Positions 20,795 to 31,498 of a DNA stretch of 64,000 nucleotides are shown piece by piece; position 1 is the first letter of the stretch; each line of letters starts with the position of its first letter. The stretch covers positions 7,393,825 to 7,457,824 of the forward strand of contig OY992836.1 in NCBI GenBank assembly GCA_963921425.1, written 5' to 3'. The position numbers and the translations under genes were made by a program. Below the pieces are notes generated by a model, which saw only the letters and a program-made list of their open reading frames with translations, made no database searches and was not told the DNA's origin. Source of the stretch: Dryas octopetala (lineage: Eukaryota; Streptophyta; Magnoliopsida; Rosales; Rosaceae).

Positions 20795-21584
20795 GACCGG
20801 TTTTGAAAATTCAATGGGCGTGAATTTGGGTATGTACGTATGGGATTAAGTTTTGAGAAGAGCAGTTTTGAAAATTCAATGGGCGTCAAATCTGGTTTTA
20901 CTATTTCTTTGGGATCTATTTGAAAACTCCGTTGTCCTGGATGCGACCAAATGGTGGCCCATTCTTATCTCCATATTATGTTTTCTTTTATGTTAAGTAT
21001 ACACATAAATTTTCTTATTTTTTGATTTCTAGCTTTATTAAGAAAAAAAATATTGTTCACTTGCCCCTTGAATTTTCAATTTTTACTCTCAATTCTTTTA
21101 CAATTTTTGTTAATAGATTTTTTAATTCCAGACCCTAACGCTTCTCCTTTTTAGACTAAAACTTTATGCTTTTTAATTTTTGTCAAATGACACTTCTGGT
21201 CCTTCTAGTTTAAGTCATTTTCACTTTCTTCCCGTAGTTTCAATTTTTGCCATTTCGGTCATGTACTTTCATAATGGTTGCAATCTTCATAAGCGTTAAA
21301 CCCATTTTTTTTAACACGGAAATTCAACATTGTGCACTCGTATTTAGGCATTTTGGACATTTATGTCTTGAATAGACAAAGCTAACCACTATGCTACATC
21401 AAATTTCTTTAAAATAGATGAGGTTAACATTTCTAACTTGATTTCAATTGTTACAAAAGTACAAGACCTTAATTGTCAAAATTGAAACTATCGGATGAAA
21501 GCGAAAAATTATTGAAACTACAAGGACCAAAAATGGAATTTTGCCTCTAATTGTTTGATTCAAGTCCATTTAAGGAAATTATTA

Positions 21585-21970
21585 GAGAAAATATATTTTA
21601 GAAAAAGGACATGACATTTATCCCATTTCGCAGTTGAAGATGTCACTTTCACTTTGTTCTAATTGAGGACTCTAAATTACTGTTTGTCTCAATTAAGAAT
21701 TTTCTGTCAAATCCGTCAAAAAATCCATTAAAAGTCGATCACGTGACCCACACGTGATCAACTTTTAGGGGCAAATTTGTCCTCTTTATCACCATTAAAA
21801 AATAATTCTAAAAACATTTTAAAAAATTAATGGAACTTAAAAAATTAAAAGGGAGGGACGATGCAGAACCCTTCCTACCCCCCGAACCTCCTCACCTCCA
21901 CCCTACCTCCCTCCCCCACTCCGACCGGCCATTGGCTGCAGACCCCTCACTCTGCGCCGGCGACTCACTT
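21585..21970. repeat. Dispersed repeat related to 36560-36880
   Basis: Shares ACACGTGATCAA, a poly-A/T middle, and a GGGAGGG...GATGCA...CCC transition into a C-rich tail with the 36.6-kb region. It borders the viral fragment on its right. Confidence 0.45.
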
Positions 21971-22026
21971 CCCGATTCTATTTCTTGAAGTGTTTTTAGG
22001 GCTTCTATATATTTTGCACTTTGCAT

Positions 22027-22362
22027 CTATTTTAGTAGCTGATTTGTTTTGTTATGTAAAATGTCTACTTGTCCTGCTAAATTCTTGTGTACTAACTGTA
22101 TTTGATGTACTTGTTTTTTAAGTTGATCTATTATTATAGGAAATTTTTTAATATTCTTGTTATTATCTCCTACTTGCTTGGTGATATAATCTAAATTTTT
22201 TCTTAAGATATTTGTTGAGTTTCTTTCTAAGTTGTACCTTAATATTTCTATTGATTGATTTTGCTTAAGTTGTTCTAGCTTAATATTTTCTGACAGATTT
22301 ATAAGTAAATCTACTATGCTATTTTCTATATGTTGTTTTTTGCTATGTAAAATATGCTTATA
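22027..22362 (-). pseudogene. Coiled-coil second frame of the caulimovirid fragment
   Basis: An uninterrupted 111-codon frame ends at TAG 22029-22027. It is rich in Leu, Ile, Asn, Gln and Lys with heptad-like spacing, as in the virion-associated second protein of badnavirus-like genomes. A stop at 22365-22363 cuts its upstream part. The next ATG (22026-22024) directly abuts the stop. Confidence 0.5.
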
Positions 22363-22450
22363 TTATTTATTATGAAAATGAAAAAGTAAAGTATTATTAT
22401 CTGAAATAGTTTTCTTTTCTAATGCTCACTTATTTCCAAATTAGGGTAAT

Positions 22451-22703
22451 CTATTATAACATGTCTTTTTCTAGTTCAATTGCTAAAGTGTTTTGTAATG
22501 ATTCTCTAATAATCTTTAAGTTTTTTGTTGCTTTATGGTTGATTCATATAACCTCAAAGTAATTTGCTTGAGCTTGTTCACTAAAGTTAGGTAATTGCAA
22601 GACTTCTAGATAATATGTTATTCTTGATCTATGAAATTTAAATTCTAGTCCGTTTTACAATTTCTAGTCTGGATTTTATTCCGATAATAGTGTAATCTGG
22701 CAT
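22451..22703 (-). pseudogene. Decayed first small frame of the caulimovirid fragment
   Basis: ATG at 22703-22701. The reading frame shifts near 22640, meets a TGA at 22546-22544 and ends in two adjacent stops at 22456-22451. Between the breaks codon usage and composition look coding, rich in Leu, Glu, Asn and Gln. It lies where badnaviruses keep ORF1, whose product is poorly understood. Assigned by position and context rather than by strong sequence identity. Confidence 0.5.
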
Positions 22704-22819
22704 GTGAATTAAAAAATAGTTCATGCAAACAATACAATAAACTTTTCAACAAGATGTAAATATAACTTCAATCATCAAGGTACTTTACTATCTAACAGTA
22801 TTATTATAATGATAAACAA

Positions 22820-22832
22820 GGCTCTGATACCA
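22820..22832 (-). promoter_or_regulatory. tRNA-Met primer-binding site of the caulimovirid fragment
   Basis: TGGTATCAGAGCC on the minus strand is the initiator-methionine tRNA complement used by Caulimoviridae and many LTR retrotransposons. Confidence 0.75.
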
Positions 22833-23490
22833 AGTTTCTCGCCAACCGATGTGTCTCTGAAACTATTGCGTTTGAATACTGTGTGGAGTATAGTACAACA
22901 AATATGGAACACCGCACGTAACACTTCAGGCTATGAATGGCGGCTCAAAATTAGGGACTCGCAGACTCAAGAATCTTTCTTACAGTGTCAAATTTAACAT
23001 AACAGAGAAACTAGTGACCAGAGAAAGGAAATACAAGGACCGTGTTTATTAAAATAATAATATGCTAAGATAGTGTTTCCCTATTTTGGAATTGAAGTTA
23101 AGCTTAAAGTAACAGAGAAAGAGAAACTAATAAGAACTTACTAGTTATTATTGCATAATTGCTGAAAAGCTGATACAAAGATGGTTTACAAAAAAACTGA
23201 AAACTAAGAACAAGGGAGAGAAAGCTAGCACGAGAGATGTATCCTTCTTAAACCGTGCTTTACAATGAGAGCTAGCTTCTTTATTTATACACAAAAGAGT
23301 GTTGAGATTTATTAGTTTCTCCGTATGTTATGGGTAAAGCAGGAAATTGAAAACTAGACAAAAAAGTGCAGCAAATTATTGCGAAGTAACAAACACAAGG
23401 GAATACTATTGTTGCTCCACGTGAAGTTGAATGCTATTGTCCAAAAAGTGTATAAAAGGAAAGAAAATTTTTTTGCTTATCATGGTGTGC

Positions 23491-24125
23491 ATTACCACTA
23501 GGGCTGGGTCGGGTTGACCGAAAAATCGAGGCCGAGCCCGAAACCGGCCCAACCGATACCGAAAAAAACCGTACCGAAATAAAACCGTACCGGAAGTTCG
23601 GTTTGACTACCGAACCGGGAGGTTCGGACTCGGTCCCGGTTCCCATATCCTTAAACCGTCGGTAAACCGAACCGAACCGAATATATTTAACAAATCATTT
23701 ACATAATTCATTTTTATACATTTCTAATACATTTCTAATAAATAATTTATAATTTTATATAATACATTTCTATAATTTATATAAAACATATATAAATTTA
23801 TAAACCCCTATAATTTTAATTTATATGTTTTTTAATATATATAAACTAATTAAAAATACCCTAAATCATAATATTAATATATTATACTAAATTAGTGAAT
23901 GGAGTCAAGGCCCAAAATGTGGCCCAAAACATGGCCCAACATGTGTTCGGTCTAGGCCCATAGCCGAGCCGAGCCGACCGGATTCTTCGGTTGACCGAAC
24001 ATCGGTTTACCGGCTTTTTGGTCTCGGTCTCGGTTGCCGTGGAGGCTTACCGGAGGGGTTCGGTTCGGTTTTCGGTTTAGGGGTTTCGGTTCGGTTACCG
24101 ATCCGAACCCACCCCTAATTACCAC
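23491..24125. mobile_element. Non-autonomous hAT-like element, 619 bp, with 8-bp target duplication
   Basis: The element is 23499-24117, starting TAGGGCTGGG and ending CCCACCCCTA. It is flanked by perfect ATTACCAC repeats (23491-23498, 24118-24125). The 8-bp duplication is diagnostic of hAT superfamily elements. Subterminal regions are dense in ACCGAAC / GGTTCGG; the middle is AT-rich. No coding capacity. Confidence 0.9.
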
Positions 24126-24613
24126 CATAGTGGATGAGTGATACGTGTCACAAAAATATAATCAGGTGACACATATCACCCATCCACCATAGTGATAATA
24201 TTCATCATCACCTCTTTTTGTGGTGAGCAAAAATGAACTCTAAAAGGAAATAAAAAAGTTGCAGTCACTATCAATGGACTGCATTTGCAATGGCCTTCTA
24301 AAATGGGCTTTAAAGGAATTTACCCTAGTTTTTATATGTTTATAACCTAGTAATTCATTGATTATGTTTATATAATTATATATATAGTAGTTTAATGGAA
24401 AAAAAAAAGTATATAAACTAGTAAAACGGAAATCCAAATCTCACCTCCACAGGCTCCACTACACTTTGAACCTGGGATCAGGCCTGACAACTTACCACTA
24501 CACCATTTAACACTTTTGTTGCTAGATACACAACAAATTTGTTTAAAGTCTTTACAACTTATCTATTTAAGAGAAATAAATATCGGCAGTTCGATTTCCC
24601 TATATCTCGCCCC
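24126..24613. other. Upstream region of HY2
   Basis: Contains short direct and inverted repeats around ACCACCATAGTGGATGAGTG and its reverse at 24175-24190. No other gene seen. Confidence 0.4.
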
Positions 24614-27600
24614 ATGTTTGGTGGGTGCTTCAGTGCGAGTTTCTCTTCCTCGTCCATGGAATGGTGTTCTTCATTAAGCTTTTGCAAACTGCAAAAACCT
24701 TTACCACCATTCAGCACTGAATTATTTACTAGTATTTGCAGTAGCAGTAGGAAGCAGCAGAGGCCCATTATCCAAGTCTCTGCAATTTCATACAAGAAAT
24801 TCATTCACTTTGCTTTGGATGAAACTAAACGCCATACCCATTTGGCACCTTCTTCCCTGCAGGTATGTACTCTCCTAAAACTCATATATCTGTATATATA
24901 TGCACTTTATTGCCTTCAGCATATGGGTTGTTCTTGGATTGATTTGATTTAAATTATTTATTTTGGAATTCCAATCTTTGATGTATAATTTTTTCCTTTT
25001 TCTTTGAAACTTATTGAATGCTGGTTTGGTGCTGAGCTGTTTGTTATGTTTCTGGTGGCTGGTGCCATTTGGAAAATTTTTTTCAAGTTGCAATTGGAAA
25101 ATAATGAATTTGGACTTGGAACTTTATGAATTACTTCCTTTTTTCTTTAACATACGTACTTTCAATAAAAATTACTGCTTTCACTGTCATGTAAAGATAA
25201 ATTGATGCTCTCCGGTTCAAAATCAAATGATGTCATGGAAGTTCCTATTAAATAAGGACTTAATCAGGAAGAAAAGAAAGAGCGGATAGTGAAATTATGG
25301 TATGGTATGGTATGAAGATCAATAAGTGCACTTATGAGGAAACTAACATATGAAAAATACTACTCACTTTGCTCAAGGAAAAACATAACTGAGCATATTC
25401 AAGCACTGTAGACCTTCCACATGTTTCTCTCTCCCTTATCTGGGCTCCTATTAAACATACAATAAGTTGGTCCCTTCTTGATGCCAATGGTGTGGAGTTC
25501 CAAGTGTTCCCTTGTAATCATTATCATAAATTATAAATCACCCATACAAGTGCTTAATTTAACTTGGCTGATATTGGGTACCCAGCTAGTATTGGGTCTG
25601 ATAGCACTCAGGTTGAGCTAGTATTCAGATCATGCTGCTCATCTTGATGCATGTACTTGTCTTAGGATGACACCCTAGGATAGTCTGTCTCTATCTATCA
25701 AAACAACCGGAAATGTTTCAGAAAAAGTAGGCATACAATGTACGAAAAGTTCACGGCCCTCTTTATCAAGCAGGGTTGTGCTCGACATGGTGGTAGGCTG
25801 AGGTGGTTGGGTCGACAAGTTCTGCACTTAAACTCTGGGGCTATCTTGGCACCACATGGCTCTTTGTGCTTGGTGATTAGTTTTCCCCAAAACGATATCC
25901 CCCAAGTGACCAAGATAGACGAAGGTTGACCTGATCACTTTTCTCAATTTGGCTTATTTGAGCATGCTGTAGCAGGCTTATCCCGACCTTTCTTTTTCAC
26001 CCTAGGGTACCTTATCCAAGTCCACCTTTTCCTCTAGTTGTCTATCAGAGTATAAAGTGTGGTTGACTTCTTACGTCTCCCCATCTAAGCACGAACTATG
26101 TTGGGGAACAACCCTTGGTAGTTCATTTGAGCATACCTTTTCCTCAGGTCAGCTCATCCGAGCATGACCTGCATTGATGTGGCTTATCTCTAAGCTGGGG
26201 TGGCCATAACCTTTGATACGCTTATCTAAGTCTACTTCTACCTGAAGTTAGCCTATTCGATCACAACCTATGTTTAGGTGGCCATAGCCCTTGGTAGACT
26301 TATCTAAAGCTACCCATTTCTTTTGTGAGCCAATTCAAGCACCAATTATGTTGGGGTGGTTTATTCAAGCATAAACTTGGTGGGCTTATGCGAGCATACC
26401 TTTCCTCAACTTAATTGGCTTATCCAAGCATACCTTTTCCTCAACACCAGCATAATTTTCAAAAACCCTTTTGTTTCTCGTCATCATTTGGGGTAGATCA
26501 GCTTTACAAAAGTTTCGCAACTTCGGTTTGGCAATTTCTTGAACTATTAACTCCTTATGTACCAATTTTTCTGAACAAAAAGTACACTTTTCCATATGCA
26601 GATGTAGTGCTACTGCTACCTCAAGATTACAATTTTGAGACATGGTCCACTCCATTGGCCATTTCTTTAACTATTATATCACTTTTCCATTTTTGAGAAC
26701 TATTTGCTGCTTTTATGGTACCAAATTATCAATGCTTCACCATCATATTTATTATTGCTGCTATTCATGACTAACCTTACTTTGTATGTCACCAGGAAAG
26801 ATTTAATTCCATGATTTCCATGGATGGTAAAGCAGAACTTCAAATGTTCTCATTCCAAGCTACTAAAATTAGACTTATACGTAGCCTATGCATTGAGAGT
26901 CAAACAATGCAGGTATCATTCTTGAACTTGTCACTTTATGTACTTAATATTGTGAACTATAGAAGGGCTAAATGGTACCATTAAGTTTAATATTTTTTTT
27001 ATTTTTTATTATTGCTATAATAGTTCTGAAATGATGTCAACTACCGAGTATTCCATCATTTCTATATTTTCCAAAAGTATTTCACCAAAATATTAAAATA
27101 AAGATAGCCATTTGGGAGTTGCCTGTCGAATTGAAGGATGAAATTCCTAGAGTATTGTTATAGGATCATTTGGAAAATCCTAGGTTGACCTATGTTCTTC
27201 AGAATTAAGTGTATAAATTGATATATCCTTCATGGTATGTGTGCAATGTACTCTAGCCCCGGTCATATTTATCTTCTTGACTAGAGGCTTGATTGGTTCT
27301 TATCTATAGTAATTTGCTTCCTAATTAGCTTCAAGTTGAAATTTATCTTGTCATGCTAGATTTTGTTCCACCCTTGACACTACGAAAGTTCAAAGTATCA
27401 CGTCATTTTACTAGGAATTTAAAATTAGAAAGTGAACAGTAAAGGAAGCTGAAAGCATATTTTTACTGATATTAAACATTTTCTGTCTCAAAGGTTAAGG
27501 TTTTTGTCACAGTACCCCCATAATTTTTGCTTAAATATCTGGGCATCATAAAAATAATAAGAGAAAACATGAGAACAAGTTAAGGGTTCAGAAAACTTTA

Positions 27601-30600
27601 GTCTCAAAGGTTTCAACACTTGTATTTTTATTTGTTTCAACGAATTATTAGCTAGGAGATGGTGAAAATCATCTATTTCTACACTTTTCTCATATGTGAT
27701 GCATTATTAGCATGGGTGGTGGATGATGAACTAAACTAGGATGGTTTGGATTTGGAAACATGATATCTTTCTCTAATACATTTAACAATTGATAAATAAC
27801 CAATGAATCTAGAAGCTTAAGCTGTTAAAAGATGACCTGAGAATTAGTAAGATCTTGGTCATGGCCTATCTGTAAGCATCATGAGAAAAGGTATAGAAAC
27901 CTCCACCACGCAACTTTTCTTCAAAAGATGTACATCTATTGTGCATTTTGTTATGATCTATAGAACAAATCACACTTTTTTTTGTAATAACATTGGTATA
28001 ATAAATCATATGCAGGTTTTGGATTTTGCTGCCTTCCCAGAACCAGAATTTGATATGCCCATATTTTGTGCCAACTTCTTCACCAGTGCAAATATAAACA
28101 TAGTTGTTCTGTAAGCTCTCATTTTTATTAATTCTTTAAACATAATAATAGGATTACTGCTCTTTTATAACACTTAATTATATAAACCTTAAACATTATT
28201 ACTGATAGTGTTCTTTTTCCTCAACTGAGAAACATCCCTACCAAGTTACTGTCTATATAATAATCTGATAAAAGTTTCAACAGTGATTAAAATGTCTACA
28301 TAAATATCTGATAATGATGTGGCTCCTGTGATGGTATGGCTCTGTTTGCCAACATTATATGCTTTTATTTTTGTCTTATAAGTTATAACTGTGTGATGGC
28401 TTTGCTTAATGGTATACATCTGTGCACTACTGTTTGTGAGACAGCCGTTTCTCATAGTTTCATCTCTTTGAAACTGCTTCTCAAATTCTATTTTATTTTA
28501 TTTTTTAAAATACATATACTCCTCTATCAAAGGACAAGGCATCATATTTTCCATTTCATGCTAAACAATTTTCTGGGTTATTTGAGTTATAATATTTTGG
28601 CTTATTTACACCATTGCCCCCTGTAAGATACACTTTTTTTCACTTTGCCCCCTGAAACTTAAATCCTCTCAGTTTGCCACCTGAACTTCACAAAGTTATT
28701 GCAAAAGACCCTATGCCGTTAACTCTGTCAATTTTTCCGTTAAAATAGCTGACGTGACACCTATATGGCATGAGTGAGACTCTTTTTTAGTTATGTAAAA
28801 TCCATGTGGACAAAAAAAATAATTTTTAAACTAAAAATAATAAGATCCATGTCAATTTTTTATAATTTTGCTTGTCTACATGGATCTTACATAACTAAAA
28901 AAGGGTCTCACTCATGCCATATAGGTGCCATGTCAGCTATTTTAACGGAAAAATTGACAGAGTTAACGGCATAGGGTCTTTTGTAACAACTTTGTGAAGT
29001 TCAGGTGGCAAACTGAGAGGATTTAAGTTTCAGGGGGCAAAGTGAAAAAAAGTGTATCTTACAGGGGGCAATAGTGTTAATAAGCCTAATCTTTTCTATA
29101 GAAATTCTTTCAAAAGTTGGGGTTGAAGTATAAGTGCAGATATAGTGGCTTATCATCAAATCTATTATTCGTTTGCTTTTACAGTTTCTATCCTTTGGCC
29201 ATATTGTACATTTTCTCTTTTACATGTAACTTGAGACATTGAGTAACCTTTTTATGTGGAAATATAAAAAGCAAAAGGAATATCATATTCTGGTCATCAC
29301 ATATTTAGAACACTAGTTTATAGACAAGCTGGCAGTGCTACTTTCTGGTTTGATGCATCTGTAAATTATTTTTTAGATGATGTTGGATTTGCTGCATCTA
29401 GCGACTCCCTTTCAATATTGTAGTACAGCTTAACTATATTTGTGTTCCCTGGAGCCATTTTGGTATAATTCATAACTAATATCGAATACTTTAGACTTTG
29501 GAGCTTACCTGTGATTGATCATTTATTATAGGGACCTGAACCCTTTGCATGATGTCATCAGTCAAAGAGATTACAAAGATAAATACTATAAAGGCCTAAT
29601 ACCTCTTGGTGTTAAATATGCTGAGGTAAGTAGAATGATTCAAACTGGCACATATAATGTAAATGTTGATTTCATAGTTTTTCCAAATTCTTTCTAAGAG
29701 ATATGGCATGGTGACTGAACACAGATTTCTTGCAGCTTTTACCCTGGGGAGGAAAGCTTACTAGCGAGTCATTAACATTTTTTTCACCAATTGTGATATG
29801 GACAAGATTTACGTCAAGCCCCTACAAATATGATGTTTTATATTCTGCATTCATGGATTATTACAAGGTATAAACTGGATGGCTTTTATGGCCCAAAATT
29901 ATAGTTTATTTATTTTTAATGACGCCGCTAAGTGGAATGGAATATCATGTTTATATGGTAGTTCCAATATCAATCGAAATGAAGAATTCCAAATTGTAAT
30001 GTGTTACAAGTCCCTCTTGCTCCTGCAGGCCTGGCTTAAGCTGATGGACAAAGCAGTAGTGGAGACAAATGCATCTCAAATTATTTGTAACCGTGAAGCG
30101 CAACATAGATATCTAACATGGAGAGCAGAGAAGGTGATTAATGTTCTTTGCTAGGTTTTTTCTTCCATGCATCCCATCGTATGTGTATGAATGAATTCCT
30201 AGTGATTAGTTATAGGGCCTTGGAATAGTTTTTCTTGAAAAATATCACTTAATTTCTAACTCAATTTACAGTTTATGCCCTATTATTTGCTTTCATGACT
30301 TACTTTGTTGTGACGGAAGCAGGATCCTGGACACGGATTACTGAAAAAGTTGATTGGAGAGACACAAGCAAAGGTATTAGACATTGATGAGTTTGATGTT
30401 CTTACATGAGTGCAGTTTCTTACTTGAAGTCTAATCCATAGGACTTGCTGGTGAATTTCCTCTTCAATGGAATTGATGAACTAGGAAGCAAAAGTTTCTT
30501 GGATTACTTTCCTGAATACTGCTGCGAGGACGGGACTATAAATCACAGTCGCAGTATAGTTGGAAAGTCTTTTGAAGATCGCCCCTGGAATAGAAAAGGA

Positions 30601-30624
30601 GAATTTATTAGTAACAATTTTTAA
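24614..30624 (+). CDS. HY2: Phytochromobilin:ferredoxin oxidoreductase (HY2)
   Basis: Exons 24614-24862, 26796-26912, 28016-28110, 29532-29625, 29736-29867, 30029-30133, 30323-30373 and 30442-30624 join in frame to 341 residues, close to the usual length of about 330. HY2 is a plastid ferredoxin-dependent bilin reductase that reduces biliverdin IXa to phytochromobilin, the phytochrome chromophore. Residues 1 to about 60 are Ser-rich and look like a transit peptide. The family core includes [20 protein letters not shown] with Asp135, [29 protein letters not shown] with Asp265, and the end [13 protein letters not shown]...RPWNRKGEF. Asp135 and Asp265 match the acidic residues implicated in proton transfer in Arabidopsis HY2. 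A second in-frame ATG at 24656 could be the start. Intron 1 is 1.9 kb; intron 3 holds a Mutator-like MITE. The gene converges on the Rossmann-fold gene. Confidence 0.95.
25930..26470. repeat. Degenerate tandem repeat in HY2 intron 1
   Basis: Variants of GGCTTATCCGAGCATACCTT recur irregularly (near 25950, 26150, 26215, 26295, 26365 and 26410) with spacing of about 50-80 bp. Confidence 0.5.
28590..29095. mobile_element. Mutator-like foldback MITE in HY2 intron 3, 488 bp
   Basis: The element is 28599-29086, with long arms (over 200 bp each) starting GGCTTATTTACACCATTGCC and containing TTTGCCCCCTGAAAC, GTTAACTCTGTCAATTTTTC and GCATGAGTGAGAC. The 9-bp flanks TAATATTTT and TAATCTTTT differ by one base. 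It could fold into a long hairpin in the HY2 pre-mRNA. Confidence 0.85.
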
Positions 30625-31498
30625 AATTAGATTGTAATTGTGTCTTCACATCTGTTCCATTTGTTTTTCCTTCTTTCTTTTGAAATATGTATATATATAG
30701 TGATAATTTTCGCTAAACATAAAATGGTAAGCCGACTCATTTATATGCAGCTCAATTATTTCAGTGAGAGGTTAACGGTTGGTCAAAGTTTATTTTAAGG
30801 GAGGCCAGTTTGGCACTCCACAAATATTCACTTACACTCCTTTTTTGATTTATTCGTCATATACTATTATTTCATTAATAAATTTTTCAAATTTGTCCTT
30901 GATGTCTTTTTCTTTTTTGAATGCATTCATGTTAATTTGATGGCAAATTTGGATGATCAATTGATAAAAAATATAAAAAAATCAATGGAGTTTGTGGAGT
31001 ATTATTGATATATTATTGTATATAACTATAATACCATGTGGCAGTGTGATCAATTCATTAAAATTATAACATATGTACAATTACTAATATCTAAAACTCC
31101 AAATTCTAAATTTATAAATCCACGTGGTGACGATTATAGTCACATACAATAATTTTGCGTCAAATGGTATCAATGTAAATTCTGTCATCCATCTCAGAAT
31201 AACCTTGAATTATTGTTCAAACGTTCAAAATCAAAAACTTCAACTTGCAAGAAAATGGTACACAAGAGCTCAAATACAACCCCTAGATATTATACTTTTT
31301 CAATATGGAGCATTTGTGACATCACTTTAAATGTAAATTGCATACATAACTATGAAAAAAGTGAACGAAAGAATGCAAAATTTACAGATTTGTATTGAAA
31401 TACAGAGTCATTCTGTACAATATATAGACAGATCAACATTTATATTTCTTGTTTGCAACCAGTATCATTGGCATGCATGGATGGACCCCCAATGAAAT
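30625..31498. other. Convergent intergenic spacer
   Basis: AT-rich spacer between the ends of HY2 and the Rossmann-fold gene. Short open frames here show no family motif. Likely holds both 3' untranslated regions. Confidence 0.5.

Larger units (their letters stand above)
15984..21580. repeat. Segmental duplication, copy B (about 5.6 kb)
   Basis: Direct partner of 59-5775. It lacks the Mutator-like insertion found in copy A, and so preserves that element's empty site near 21440. Its chromodomain wreck has lost about 190 bp relative to copy A, whereas its first acidic exon is still open where copy A has a stop. The copies have therefore decayed independently. Confidence 0.9.
21971..23490 (-). 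mobile_element. Endogenous caulimovirid (pararetrovirus) fragment
   Basis: Read on the minus strand, the order is that of badnavirus-like genomes: a promoter-like TATAAATAA (23289-23281), a leader of about 450 bases, a tRNA-Met primer site TGGTATCAGAGCC (22832-22820), a short decayed first frame (22703-22451), a 111-codon coiled-coil frame (22362-22027), and an ATG at 22026 abutting the preceding stop that would open the large polyprotein but is cut within a few dozen codons. Movement protein, coat, protease and reverse transcriptase regions are absent. Frameshifts and stops show an old, non-functional insertion. An LTR retrotransposon would share the primer site, but the two small frames followed by a third abutting frame favour a caulimovirid. 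Confidence 0.65.

Noticed and set aside
25698..25929. Overlapping open frames on both strands in HY2 intron 1
   Set aside because: Located inside an intron between well-supported exons, with no domain resemblance on either strand.
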